From Amycolatopsis eburnea (GTDB lineage: Bacteria > Actinomycetota > Actinomycetes > Mycobacteriales > Pseudonocardiaceae), in contig NZ_RSEC01000024.1 in assembly GCF_003937945.1 (NCBI RefSeq), positions 186,001 to 250,000 on the forward strand: 64,000 bases of DNA. The letters run 5' to 3'. The notes below the pieces were generated by a model, which saw only the letters and a list, made by a program, of their open reading frames with translations, was not told where the DNA came from and searched no databases. Made by a program: the position numbers and the translations under genes. Of this stretch, positions 28,643 to 36,975 are shown in pieces. How positions within the stretch are numbered: position 1 is the first letter of the stretch; the number at the start of each line of letters is the position of its first letter.

Positions 28643-29750
28643 CCGCCACCGCGATGCCCGCCGCCGCGGCCAAGCCGACGCCGGCCAGTGCGATCGTGCC
28701 CGCCGGGACATCAGCGGGGTGCTGGGCCGGGGCCGCCACCGGGAGCACGTCCGGCTCCGTGGCCGGCGGGGCGGCCGAGCCGGGCGGGGCGATGCCGGCG
28801 GGCAGCGTCGAGGAGACCGCCGCGTAGGCGTCCAGCACTCCCCAGCCGAGCCGCGGGTCGTGGCCGCCCGAAGCCGGGCGGTGGGCCGTCAGCGTGAGGC
28901 GGGTGGCGACCTGGTCGCCGGTCAGGTCCGGGTGGTACGCGCGGACCAGGGCCGCGACGCCCGCGACGTACGCCGCCGCCAGGCCGGGGTCGGTGACCGG
29001 CCAGCGGTGCGCGATCGCGCCGCCCGCGCCGGCCGAGGTGCTGACCAGCTCCGCGCCCGGTGCCGCGACGCCGACGTAATCCCCCGCCTCGGTCTGCACC
29101 GGCTCGCCCGCCTGGTTCACCGAACCGACGGCCAGCACCCCGGACGTCGCCGTCGGGTAGGTGCGCGCGCCCTGCTGGGTCGCCGACGCCGCCGAGACGA
29201 CCACCGTGCCTTCGGACCGCGCGCGCGAAACCGCGTTGGACAGCGCCGGGCTGTCGAACGCCGCCGGAACGGCGATCAGGAGGACGCCCGCGTGCCGGTC
29301 GAGCGCCGTGTCGATCGCGCCGGCCAGCGCGCCCGGGTCGCCGCCGTCCTTCGCCGAGCTGTCGGTGTAGCGGATCGGCAGCAGGCGCGCGCCCGGCGCG
29401 ACGCCGGCGAACGACGTCGACGGATCCGGTTGCGCGGCGACGATCCCGGCCGCGATCGTGCCGCGGCCGTCGCAGTCGGTGGACTCGGTGCCCGCGCCGC
29501 CTTCGAGCTGGCCGGGCCGGAACTGGCCGTTCTGCCCGTCCACGCCGGTGCCGATCACGGCGACGAGCTGACCGTCACCCCGCGTCAGCGGCCACAGGCG
29601 TGCGGGGTCGATCTGGCGCTGGCCCCACGGGACGGCGCCGGAATACGTGCCGGACGGGTTCGCGCACTGCGCTTCCGGGGCCGCGTCCGCCACCGCGGGC
29701 AAGCCGACCGCAACCAGGCCCGCGACCGCGAGCGCCGCCGGTATCCGCAC
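28590..29750 (-). CDS. mycP: mycosin-like subtilase MycP with all catalytic residues replaced (pseudoprotease)
   Basis: A 386-residue S8-family mycosin by architecture: Sec signal peptide (about 1-23), WGQRQIDPARLWPLTRGDG at the domain start, a subtilase core and a C-terminal anchor helix (GTIALAGVGLAAAAGIAVAAV) with basic tail. The triad is lost. The Asp motif reads VAVIGTGVDG (Gly for Asp), the His motif DCDGRGTIAAG (Arg for His), and the Ser motif DPGLAAAYVAG in place of GTSFAAPYVAG. The oxyanion Asn region reads SAASATQQG. MycP is known to stabilise ESX complexes apart from its protease activity, so a structural role is likely. Confidence 0.85.
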   Translation of the reverse strand: MRIPAALAVAGLVAVGLPAVADAAPEAQCANPSGTYSGAVPWGQRQIDPARLWPLTRGDGQLVAVIGTGVDGQNGQFRPGQLEGGAGTESTDCDGRGTIAAGIVAAQPDPSTSFAGVAPGARLLPIRYTDSSAKDGGDPGALAGAIDTALDRHAGVLLIAVPAAFDSPALSNAVSRARSEGTVVVSAASATQQGARTYPTATSGVLAVGSVNQAGEPVQTEAGDYVGVAAPGAELVSTSAGAGGAIAHRWPVTDPGLAAAYVAGVAALVRAYHPDLTGDQVATRLTLTAHRPASGGHDPRLGWGVLDAYAAVSSTLPAGIAPPGSAAPPATEPDVLPVAAPAQHPADVPAGTIALAGVGLAAAAGIAVAAVRRGRRRGWRPSRFTP

Positions 29751-29822
29751 CCGAACCCCCGAACCGAAAGACGGTGGCGGAAAAGGACTTCCGCCACCGC
29801 CAGTCTAGCCGGGAACCCCGCT

Positions 29823-30716
29823 TCAGCGAAGGTCCATGCCGAGATCCAACGCGGGTGAAGAATGCGTCAGCCCGCCCACCGACAGGTAGTCCACACCGGA
29901 CCGCGCGTAGGCCTTACCACGCTCGATGGTGAGCCCACCAGAGGATTCCAGCCGCGTCTTCGGGGAAACCTCGTCGCGGCGCGCGACCGCCTGCCGGCAC
30001 CGCTCGGGCGTGAAGTTGTCCAGCAGCACCTCGTCCGCGCCCGCGGCCAGCGCCTCCTCCAGCTGCTCGAGCGTGTCGACCTCGACCTCGCACGGCAGTT
30101 CCGGCGCGTGCGCGCGGGCCGCGGCCAGCGCCGCGGTCACCGAACCCGCGGCGACGACGTGGTTGTCCTTGATCAGCACGGCGTCGCCGAGGCCCAGCCG
30201 GTGGTTCACCCCGCCGCCGCAGCGGACGGCGTACTTCTGCAGCAGCCGCAGCCCCGGCAACGTCTTGCGGGAGTCGCGGATCGCGCAGCCGGTACCGTCC
30301 ACTTCGGACACCCAGGCGGCGGTCGCGGTGGCGACGCCGGAGAGGTGGCAGAGCAGGTTCAGCGCCGTGCGCTCGGCGGTGAGCAGCCCGCGCACCGGGC
30401 CGGCGAGCACCAGCGCGGGCTCCCCCGCGACCAGCCGGTCACCGTCCTCGCGCCGGGCGAGCACCTCGTAGCCGTCGCCCAGCACCATGTCGAACACGGC
30501 CAGCGCCACCGGCAGCCCGGCCACGACGCCGTCGACGCGCGGGGTCAGCTCCGCCACGGCCGTCGCCGAAGCGGGCACCGTCGAGGCCGTCGTCGCGTCG
30601 GGCCCGTACCGCAGGTCTTCGCCGAGCGCGGTGGTGACCACCCGCTTGACGTCTTCCACGTCGAGGCCCGAAGCGGCGATCAGGCGCAGGACCGGCTCGG
30701 AGATCGGGAACGTCAT
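29823..30716 (-). CDS. nadC: nicotinate-nucleotide pyrophosphorylase (quinolinate phosphoribosyltransferase)
   Basis: Converts quinolinate and PRPP to nicotinate mononucleotide, CO2 and pyrophosphate, the last step of de novo NAD precursor synthesis. The protein has 297 residues. Motifs are AERTALNLLCHLSGVAT, the substrate-binding RDSRKTLPGLR, the GGGVNHRLGLGDAVLIKDNH stretch, the acidic EVEVDTLEQLEEAL and ESSGGLTIE near the end. The ATG overlaps the nadB stop by 4 bp. It is third in the nadABC operon. Confidence 0.97.
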   Translation of the reverse strand: MTFPISEPVLRLIAASGLDVEDVKRVVTTALGEDLRYGPDATTASTVPASATAVAELTPRVDGVVAGLPVALAVFDMVLGDGYEVLARREDGDRLVAGEPALVLAGPVRGLLTAERTALNLLCHLSGVATATAAWVSEVDGTGCAIRDSRKTLPGLRLLQKYAVRCGGGVNHRLGLGDAVLIKDNHVVAAGSVTAALAAARAHAPELPCEVEVDTLEQLEEALAAGADEVLLDNFTPERCRQAVARRDEVSPKTRLESSGGLTIERGKAYARSGVDYLSVGGLTHSSPALDLGMDLR

Positions 30717-32356
30717 GCCACGCCCTCCAGGGGGATCGGGTCGGCCAGCACCGGCTGGCCGGACGGGCTGAGCCGGATGAGCTGGCTGCGCCGCCAGTTC
30801 TCGTCCCGCTCGGGGAAGTCGGAGCGCACGTGGCAGCCGCGCGACTCGGTGCGCCGGACGGCCGCGGCGAGCAACGCCTGCGCCACCACGGTCAGCGCCG
30901 CGTCCTCGACGCCCGCGTGTGTCCACAACGGAGTGTCCGAAAGCGACAGATCGAGCACCGAGCCTGCCGCCGCCAGCCCGTCGGCGTCCCGGCCGATGGC
31001 CGCGTACCGGCTCATCACCCGCTGCAGGGAGTCGCGCTCCGCCGCCGGCGCGGTGACGCGCGACGGCAGCCGCCCGCGCGAAGGGTCGGCCAGCAACCCG
31101 GCCGCGAGGTCCGCCGCGACGGCCTCCGCCACGCGCTGCCCGACGACCAGGCCTTCGAGCAGGCTGTTGGAGGCCAGCCGGTTCGCGCCGTGCAGCCCGG
31201 TCCGCGCGACCTCGCCGGCCGCGTAGAGCCCGGCCACCGACGAGCGTCCGTCCACAGTGGTCACCACGCCACCGCACGAGAAGTGCGCCGCCGGGGTCAC
31301 CGGGATCGGGTCCACGGCGGGGTCGAGGCCCAGCGCCGCGCATGCCGCGAACACCGTCGGGAACCGCTGTGCGAAGCCGCCGATCGAAGTCGCGTCGAGG
31401 AAGACGTGGTCGTCGACGCCACCGGGCGCGGCCGTCATCCGCCGCGTGATCGCCGCCGAGACGACGTCACGCGGCGCCAGGTCGCCGAGCGGGTGCACGC
31501 CCCGCATCACCGGCAGGCCGGCGCCGTCGACCAGCGTGGCACCCTCGCCGCGCACCGCCTCGGTGACCAGCGGGCAGCGGCCGCGCGCACCCGGGGTGTA
31601 GAGCACGGTCGGGTGGAACTGCACGAACTCGATGTCCGCCACCGTCGCGCCGGCCCGCAGCGCGAGGGCGAGCCCGTCGCCGGTGGCGATCTCCGGGTTC
31701 GACGTCGCCTGGTAGAGCTGCCCGAGGCCGCCGCTGGCCACCAGCACGGCCGACGCGCGGACGGCGCCGGGCACGCCGTGGCGGTCGAGCACCGTCACAC
31801 CGGCGACCCGCCCGCCCGGGGTGAGCAGCGCGTCGACGGCGATGTGGTGCTCCAGCACCGGAACCCCCGCCTGCCCGGCCTGCGCGACCAGGGCGCGTTC
31901 GACTTCGGCGCCGGTCGCGTCGCCGCCCGCGTGGATCACGCGGAACGCGCTGTGCCCGCCCTCGCGGCCCAGCGCGAGCACCCCGGACGCCGCGACGTCG
32001 AACTTCGCGCCGTCCGCCCGCAGCCGGGCGACCGCGGCCGGGCCGCCGTCGACGATCGAGCGCACGGCCGGCTCATCGCACAGGCCGGCGCCCGCGGTGA
32101 GGGTGTCCTCCGCGTGCTTGGCGACCGAGTCGTCGAGGTCGTGCTGGTCTTCCAGGACCACGGCGACGCCGCCCTGGGCCCAGCGCGTGTTGCCGTCCGC
32201 GACGGCGGCCTTGGTGACCACCAGGACGTGCAGCCCGAGTGACTGCGCGCGCAGCGCCGCGGTCAGCCCCGCGACGCCGCTGCCGATCACGACCAGGTCG
32301 GCGCGAGCTTCCCAGACGGGGGTTTTCGCCTGGGGGTCATGAACCGGCGTGGTCAT
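30713..32356 (-). CDS. nadB: L-aspartate oxidase
   Basis: FAD-dependent oxidation of L-aspartate to iminoaspartate, which quinolinate synthase uses. The protein has 547 residues. The N-terminal dinucleotide-binding fold reads [16 protein letters not shown], followed by [12 protein letters not shown], a family signature. Later come [11 protein letters not shown] and [21 protein letters not shown], then the C-terminal helical domain. ATGA overlaps with both nadA and nadC show one coupled operon in the order nadA-nadB-nadC. Confidence 0.97.
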   Translation of the reverse strand: MTTPVHDPQAKTPVWEARADLVVIGSGVAGLTAALRAQSLGLHVLVVTKAAVADGNTRWAQGGVAVVLEDQHDLDDSVAKHAEDTLTAGAGLCDEPAVRSIVDGGPAAVARLRADGAKFDVAASGVLALGREGGHSAFRVIHAGGDATGAEVERALVAQAGQAGVPVLEHHIAVDALLTPGGRVAGVTVLDRHGVPGAVRASAVLVASGGLGQLYQATSNPEIATGDGLALALRAGATVADIEFVQFHPTVLYTPGARGRCPLVTEAVRGEGATLVDGAGLPVMRGVHPLGDLAPRDVVSAAITRRMTAAPGGVDDHVFLDATSIGGFAQRFPTVFAACAALGLDPAVDPIPVTPAAHFSCGGVVTTVDGRSSVAGLYAAGEVARTGLHGANRLASNSLLEGLVVGQRVAEAVAADLAAGLLADPSRGRLPSRVTAPAAERDSLQRVMSRYAAIGRDADGLAAAGSVLDLSLSDTPLWTHAGVEDAALTVVAQALLAAAVRRTESRGCHVRSDFPERDENWRRSQLIRLSPSGQPVLADPIPLEGVA

Positions 32357-33366
32357 TCGCCGCCGCCGGGCTGCCCGATCTCGATCATCCGCTGCACCGG
32401 GGCCTTCGCGCGGGCCGCCGTCTCGAGGTCGACGTGGACCTCGTCGAGGCCGTCGCGCAGGCACCGCAGCAGCGCGGCGGGGGTGATCATCTTCATGTAC
32501 CGGCAGGACGCGCGGTCGTTCACCGCGCGGAAGTCGATACCCGGCGCGGCCTTGCGCAGCTGGTGGATCATGCCGATCTCGGTGGCCACCAGCACGGTCT
32601 TGGCCTTGGTGTCGCGGGCCTCGTGGACCATGTCGCCGGTGGAGAGGATCTTGACCCGCTCCGGCGCCACCGCGCCCTCGCCCGCCAGGTAGAGCGCCGA
32701 CGTCGCGCAGCCGCACTCGGGGTGGATGAACAGGTCGGCGGCCGGGTCCTCGGCCGCGCGCTCGGCCAGCTCCGCGCCGTTGATCCCGGCGTGGACGTGG
32801 CACTCCCCGGCCCAGATGTGCATGTTCTCCCGGCCGGTCACGCGCTTGACGTGCGCGCCGAGGAACTGGTCGGGGAGGAAGAGAACTTCCTGGTCAGCGG
32901 GGATGCTGGCGACGACGTCGACCGCGTTCGAGGACGTGCAGCAGATGTCGGTCTCGGCCTTCACCTCGGCCGTGGTGTTGACGTAGGAGACGACCACCGC
33001 GCCCGGGTGCTCGGCCTTCCAGGCGCGCAGCTCGGCGCCGGTGATGGAGTCGGCGAGCGAGCAGCCGGCCCGCGCGTCCGGGATCAGGACGGTCTTCTCC
33101 GGCGCGAGGATCTTCGCGGTCTCGGCCATGAAGTGCACGCCGCAGAAGACGATGGTGGACGCGTCGCTGCTCGCCGCGATGCGGCTGAGGGCGAGGGAGT
33201 CGCCGGTGTGGTCGGCGATGTCCTGGATCTCCGGGACCTGGTAGTTGTGCGCGAGCAGGACCGCGTCGCGCTGCTTCGCCAGGCGCCGCACCTCCTCCGC
33301 CCAGGCCGCGTTCGCCTCGACCCCGCCGAACGGGGTGAGACCTTCCGGAACCAACGTGGTGGTCAT
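32353..33366 (-). CDS. nadA: quinolinate synthase
   Basis: A [4Fe-4S] enzyme condensing iminoaspartate with dihydroxyacetone phosphate to quinolinate. The protein has 337 residues. Cluster ligands are in [12 protein letters not shown], the CCTSSNAV region and [31 protein letters not shown] is the substrate-binding N-terminal signature. The start has GGAGG a few bases upstream. It is the first gene of nadABC and divergent from a NrtR-type regulator, with a palindromic operator between them. Confidence 0.97.
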   Translation of the reverse strand: MTTTLVPEGLTPFGGVEANAAWAEEVRRLAKQRDAVLLAHNYQVPEIQDIADHTGDSLALSRIAASSDASTIVFCGVHFMAETAKILAPEKTVLIPDARAGCSLADSITGAELRAWKAEHPGAVVVSYVNTTAEVKAETDICCTSSNAVDVVASIPADQEVLFLPDQFLGAHVKRVTGRENMHIWAGECHVHAGINGAELAERAAEDPAADLFIHPECGCATSALYLAGEGAVAPERVKILSTGDMVHEARDTKAKTVLVATEIGMIHQLRKAAPGIDFRAVNDRASCRYMKMITPAALLRCLRDGLDEVHVDLETAARAKAPVQRMIEIGQPGGGE

Positions 33367-33388
33367 CTGGCCCTCCTGGACCGGTCTC

Positions 33389-33415
33389 CGGTTTTCGCCT
33401 TACAATCGAAAACCG
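33389..33415. promoter_or_regulatory. palindromic operator between nadA and the NrtR-type regulator, overlapping a -10 box
   Basis: CGGTTTTCG (33389-33397) and CGAAAACCG (33407-33415) are perfect inverted arms with a 9-base spacer. The spacer includes TACAAT (33401-33406), a good -10 box for the regulator gene, whose GTG starts at 33415, so the transcript is probably leaderless. Binding by the adjacent regulator is inferred from the position. Confidence 0.7.
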
Positions 33416-34110
33416 TGCGAAGTCATCTTAACACCCAGGCCCCCCTGGCCCACGAGGTTTTGGGCGCGGTCCTTCAAGTGCGCTCGGACACACTGCGGGT
33501 GCTGCTCTGGCGCCGCGCCCTCGACCCGCACCTCGGCCGCTGGTCGCTGCCGGGCGGGCGGCTGCGGCCCGACGAGGACGTCGAGACGTCGGTCCGGCGC
33601 CAGCTCAAGGAGAAGGTCGACGTCCGCCAGCTGAAGCACGTCGAGCAGCTCGCGGTGTTCAGCGACCCCCACCGCGTCCCCGGCCCGCGCGTGGTGGCGA
33701 CGGCGTTCCTCGCGCTGGTCCCCTCCGACGTCGACCCCGAGGTGCCCGAGGACACCGAGTGGCACGACGTCGCGAAGCTGCCGCGCACGGCGTTCGACCA
33801 CGAGGCGATCGTGCTGCGCGCCCGCGACCGGCTGCGCTCGAAGCTCTCCTACACAAACCTGGGGTTCGCGCTGGCCCCCGACGAGTTCACGATTTCCGCG
33901 CTGCGCGGCCTGTATTCGGCGGCGCTCGGCTACCGCGTCTCGGCGACCAACCTGCAGCGGGTGCTGTCCCGGCGCGGGCTGCTGGTTCCCACTGGTCACA
34001 CGGCCGCACCGGGCCGCGCGGGCGGGCGTCCCGCGGCGCTGTTCTCCTTCGCGGGCAAGGGCATGCAGATCACTGATCCGTTCGCCGTCTTCAAGCCGCC
34101 GAACCGGTGA
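33415..34110 (+). CDS. nrtR: NrtR/NdnR-type NUDIX-domain transcriptional regulator of NAD synthesis
   Basis: A 231-residue protein with an N-terminal NUDIX-like ligand-binding domain (about 10-150: LEVLLWRR-type strands, GRWSLPGGRLRPDEDVETSVRRQL) and a C-terminal winged helix (about 160-231: SYTNLGFALAPDEFTISALRGLYSAALGY, NLQRVLSRRGLLVPTG). The NUDIX box is degenerate, as in NrtR sensors that bind ADP-ribose rather than hydrolyse it. In Corynebacterium the homologue NdnR represses nadA operons. Here it is divergent from nadABC with a palindrome covering its own start. A later internal start is possible but would lose the first strand. Confidence 0.9.
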   Translation: MRSHLNTQAPLAHEVLGAVLQVRSDTLRVLLWRRALDPHLGRWSLPGGRLRPDEDVETSVRRQLKEKVDVRQLKHVEQLAVFSDPHRVPGPRVVATAFLALVPSDVDPEVPEDTEWHDVAKLPRTAFDHEAIVLRARDRLRSKLSYTNLGFALAPDEFTISALRGLYSAALGYRVSATNLQRVLSRRGLLVPTGHTAAPGRAGGRPAALFSFAGKGMQITDPFAVFKPPNR

Positions 34111-34150
34111 CCGTGCTGCGGGCCGGGTCTTCTCCCCTTACCGTGGACGC

Positions 34151-34867
34151 GTGACGGAGCCGGAATCGGAAAGTGACGCGACGACGACGATCCTGCCGTT
34201 GTTCCCGCTGCAGACCGTGCTGCTGCCCGGCACCAAGCTCCCGCTGCACATCTTCGAACCGCGCTACCGGCAGCTGACGGCGGACCTGGTGAGCGGCACG
34301 GTGCCGGGCCGCGAGTTCGGCGTGGTCGCGCTCCGCTCGTCGCTGACCCGCGAGGTCCGTGGTCTGGACCAGCTGTACGAGATCGGCTGCAGCACGGTCC
34401 TGCGCGAGGCGAAGCGCCTCCCCGACGGCCGCTTCGACGTCGTCACGCAGGCCCGCCGCCGCTTCCGCCTGACCGACCTCGACTGCACGTCGGCGCCCTA
34501 CCTGATCGCGTCGGTGGCGTGGCTCGACGACGACCCGGTGTCCCCGTCCGGCGACATGGCCGAACGCCTGGCGGCGGTCGCCAGGGCGGCCCACCAGCGC
34601 TACTGCGAGACGGCGTGGCGCAGCGACGACTGGCACACCCCGGACCCGGGCACGGCGATCGACGAGCTGGCCTACCAGCTGGCCGCGGACTGCCTGCTCC
34701 CGCTGGAGGACCGCCAGCGCCTCCTGGAGGAACGCCACCCGCTGCGCCGCCTCCGCATCGCGTGCCGGCTGCTGACGCGCGAGACGGGGTTCCTGAACAC
34801 GCTGGGCGCGGTCCCGCTGCCGCCGGGCGAGCTCACCGACCTGAGCCGCCCGGCCAGCCTGAACTGA
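34151..34867 (+). CDS. Lon N-terminal (substrate-binding) domain protein
   Basis: A 238-residue stand-alone LON substrate-binding domain. The opening ILPLFPLQTVLLPGTKLPLHIFEPRYRQL is diagnostic; a beta-rich PUA-like subdomain follows (EFGVVALRS, YEIGCSTVLREAKRLPDGRFDVVTQARRRFRL) and then a helical bundle. There are no AAA or protease domains, so it is not a Lon protease. Function is unknown in actinobacteria; roles in protein quality control are guesses. GTG start. It follows the regulator on the same strand after 40 bp. Confidence 0.88.
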   Translation: MTEPESESDATTTILPLFPLQTVLLPGTKLPLHIFEPRYRQLTADLVSGTVPGREFGVVALRSSLTREVRGLDQLYEIGCSTVLREAKRLPDGRFDVVTQARRRFRLTDLDCTSAPYLIASVAWLDDDPVSPSGDMAERLAAVARAAHQRYCETAWRSDDWHTPDPGTAIDELAYQLAADCLLPLEDRQRLLEERHPLRRLRIACRLLTRETGFLNTLGAVPLPPGELTDLSRPASLN

Positions 34868-34878
34868 GCCGGGCCAAA

Positions 34879-34963
34879 GCGCCCCAAGGTGGCCTTCGGT
34901 GCGTCTGACGCACCGAAGGCCGCCTTGGGTGCGTCTGACGCAACCAAGGCCACATTGGGGCGC
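34879..34963. repeat. three-stem palindromic element, copy 1 (bidirectional terminator position)
   Basis: Outer arms beginning GCGCCCCAAGGTGGC pair with GCCACATTGGGGCGC. Inside are two further hairpins: GCCTTCGGTGCGT with ACGCACCGAAGGC, and CCTTGGGTGCGT with ACGCAACCAAGG. It folds like a clover leaf between two convergent genes. A related element is at 41338-41426. Confidence 0.75.
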
Positions 34964-34974
34964 GCGGGACCGAC

Positions 34975-36009
34975 TCAGGAACCGGAGCCGTTCCCGTTCC
35001 CGAACTTGTTCCACACCTTGCCCGCCGCGCCCGAAACCGCCTCGCCGACGTCGCTGAACACCTTCGTCAGCGGGTCCGCCGACGAGTTCCACGACTCCTT
35101 GTACGACTGCGCGGCCGACTTGAGGTCGTCCTTCCAGTCCGACCCCGGCTTGTCGCCGTCCCGCCGCGGGTAGTCGCCCGCCAGGATCGCGCGGTACTCC
35201 GCCGACGCCGCCCAGCGCTGCAGCTGCGCCGCGCGGACCACGGCGAACGGGTGCGACTCCGTCTCGACGAACTTGAGCTTGAGGAAGCTGTCGCGGATGT
35301 CCTCGACCGACTCGTACTCCGACGCCTGCTGCAGGAACGACGGGATGTCGATGCGGGCCGGGTCGATGCCGCCGGCGACCTGGATCTGCGCGCGCAGCGC
35401 CGCCGTCGGGTCCTGGCCGCAGAGCAGGCCCGCGCGGTCGCACGACAGCTCCGCCTTGCGGAACCACTCGCGCAGCGCCGCGATGATCGCCCGGATGCCG
35501 AGCGCGCTGACCGGCGTCCACGACATCGACAGCTGCAGGCTGATCAGGCGCACCATCATCGTGCGGTACACCGCGTGCCCGGACAGCACGTGCCCCATCT
35601 CGTGGCCGAGCACGAACCGCAGCGAGTCCGGGCTCATCAGCTCGACCAGCCCGGTGCTGAGCCGGATGAACGGCTCGTCCATGCCGACCGCCTCCGCCCG
35701 CAGGCGCGGGTCCTGGAAGACGAACACGTTCGGCACCGACGGCAGGTCCAGCGTCCCGGCGCACTCGTGGCGCAGCCGGTCGATCTCCGGGTACTGCTTC
35801 GGCCCGACGCGGATCGACGAAGCCAGCGCCATCAGCCGCTCGCCGCGTTCGTTGTAGAACCCCGAGATGGCCTTCACGACCTGCGCGAACCCGGGCACCG
35901 CGCGCAGCGTGGCGAGCGCGCCGCGGTCCACCGGGTGCTCGTAGGCGCGCGGGCTGATGCCCGGGAAGCGGACGGCGTCGCGCCGCGAAACCTCGATGTC
36001 TTCGGTCAC
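34975..36009 (-). CDS. M48-family metalloprotease
   Basis: A 344-residue zinc protease. The HExxH motif is in RFVLGHEMGHVLSGHAVY (about residue 135), and the third ligand is expected in the later helix around ELSCDRAGLLCGQD. There is no signal peptide; a short hydrophobic segment (LISLQLSMSWTPVSALGIRAII) may associate with the membrane. The tail from about residue 290 is charged and Gly/Ser-rich. M48 enzymes act in envelope protein turnover; the target here is unknown. Its stop is 11 bp from the three-stem repeat. Confidence 0.9.
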   Translation of the reverse strand: MTEDIEVSRRDAVRFPGISPRAYEHPVDRGALATLRAVPGFAQVVKAISGFYNERGERLMALASSIRVGPKQYPEIDRLRHECAGTLDLPSVPNVFVFQDPRLRAEAVGMDEPFIRLSTGLVELMSPDSLRFVLGHEMGHVLSGHAVYRTMMVRLISLQLSMSWTPVSALGIRAIIAALREWFRKAELSCDRAGLLCGQDPTAALRAQIQVAGGIDPARIDIPSFLQQASEYESVEDIRDSFLKLKFVETESHPFAVVRAAQLQRWAASAEYRAILAGDYPRRDGDKPGSDWKDDLKSAAQSYKESWNSSADPLTKVFSDVGEAVSGAAGKVWNKFGNGNGSGS

Positions 36010-36057
36010 TGCCGGAATCCCCCCTGTGAGTGAGGGGACCAGCGTAGGGCAAAGCCG

Positions 36058-36654
36058 TCAGCCGAGGCGGCGGCCCAGGTCGTCGCGGCCGTTCCAGGTG
36101 GCCAGCAGGCTGTAGGCGATCGACACGCCGAGTGGCCCGGTGAGCAGCACCCACCACGACTCCAGCCGCGGCGCCAGCTCGATCACCGAGCCGAGCGCGG
36201 GCGCGCTGGTGATGGCGTAGTGGCTGTTCGCCCAGCCGACGCCGAGCAGCATCGCGAGCGCGCTCGCGAGCGCGACGCCGAGCACGGCGGCCAGGAAGAC
36301 GACCGGGCCGCGGCGTTCGCGCAGCAGCCAGACGACGACGCCCACGACGATCCCGAGCCCGAGCGTCATCAGCCCGAACACGGCGAGGTCGTCGAACCGG
36401 TGCCAGCTCTCCAGCTCCAGGGCACCCTGGGTGCCGTCGGCGGCGACGATGCGGACGCGCTCGGGCGGCGCGAGCCGGGACCAGGCGAAGGCGAGCGGGA
36501 AGCTCAGCACGCTCAGGGTGCCGAGCACGCTGACGGCGGGCAGCAGGTCGGCCTTGACGACCACCCGGGGCCGCCGTTCCCGGAACAGCACGGGCACCGA
36601 CCACGGACCGGCCACGGCCGACGGCCGGTGCGCGGGCCCCGACGTCTCACTCAC
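36058..36654 (-). CDS. DUF2567 membrane protein
   Basis: A 198-residue membrane protein with four predicted helices (about 40-60, 95-115, 120-140, 165-185) and an extracytoplasmic loop between the first two (APPERVRIVAADGTQGALELESWH). It fits the actinobacterial DUF2567 family; in Mycobacterium the homologue (Rv1591) also lies between bioB/bsaP and nadA. Function unknown. It is on the same strand as bsaP and bioB but is separated by about 120 bp, so co-transcription is uncertain. Confidence 0.75.
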   Translation of the reverse strand: MSETSGPAHRPSAVAGPWSVPVLFRERRPRVVVKADLLPAVSVLGTLSVLSFPLAFAWSRLAPPERVRIVAADGTQGALELESWHRFDDLAVFGLMTLGLGIVVGVVVWLLRERRGPVVFLAAVLGVALASALAMLLGVGWANSHYAITSAPALGSVIELAPRLESWWVLLTGPLGVSIAYSLLATWNGRDDLGRRLG

Positions 36655-36771
36655 CCGGACTCCCTCCTGCGAGATGCTGCGACCGAGGGTAACCGGTCGG
36701 GGTGCGCGCCCGGCGAGCCGCTCGCCCGTGTCGCGACGTCGTGCACGAGTCGATCACCGCACCCGGCGCCG

Positions 36772-36975
36772 TCAGCCGCCGGCCGTGTCGCCGTGCCGGC
36801 TGCACTTCGCCGTCCAGCCGAGCGGGCTCACCTGGACCACCAGCCGCCGGGCGCAGTACGTGCAGTAGCGCGGGGGTTCCAGCGCCGTCCGGGGGTTGTG
36901 GCACGCCGGGTGGTCCGCCCCACCCGGCGATTGCTGTCCACAGTGGACGCAGAAGGCGGCGTCAGAGGCTGTCAC
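36772..36975 (-). CDS. bsaP: biotin synthase auxiliary protein BsaP
   Basis: A 67-residue cysteine-rich protein whose ATG lies 14 bp inside the 3' end of bioB. Cysteines occur as FCVHC (9, 12), HPAC (about 24), RYCTYC (38, 41) and AKC (about 57), enough to hold a metal site or Fe-S cluster. The position and pattern match Rv1590 of M. tuberculosis, reported as an auxiliary protein needed by biotin synthase to convert dethiobiotin into biotin. Such short genes are easily missed by automatic annotation. Confidence 0.8.
   Translation of the reverse strand: MTASDAAFCVHCGQQSPGGADHPACHNPRTALEPPRYCTYCARRLVVQVSPLGWTAKCSRHGDTAGG

Noticed and set aside
28483..28827. 114-codon frame crossing the mycP 3' end
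   Set aside because: Antisense to mycP and made of repeat DNA; no protein features.
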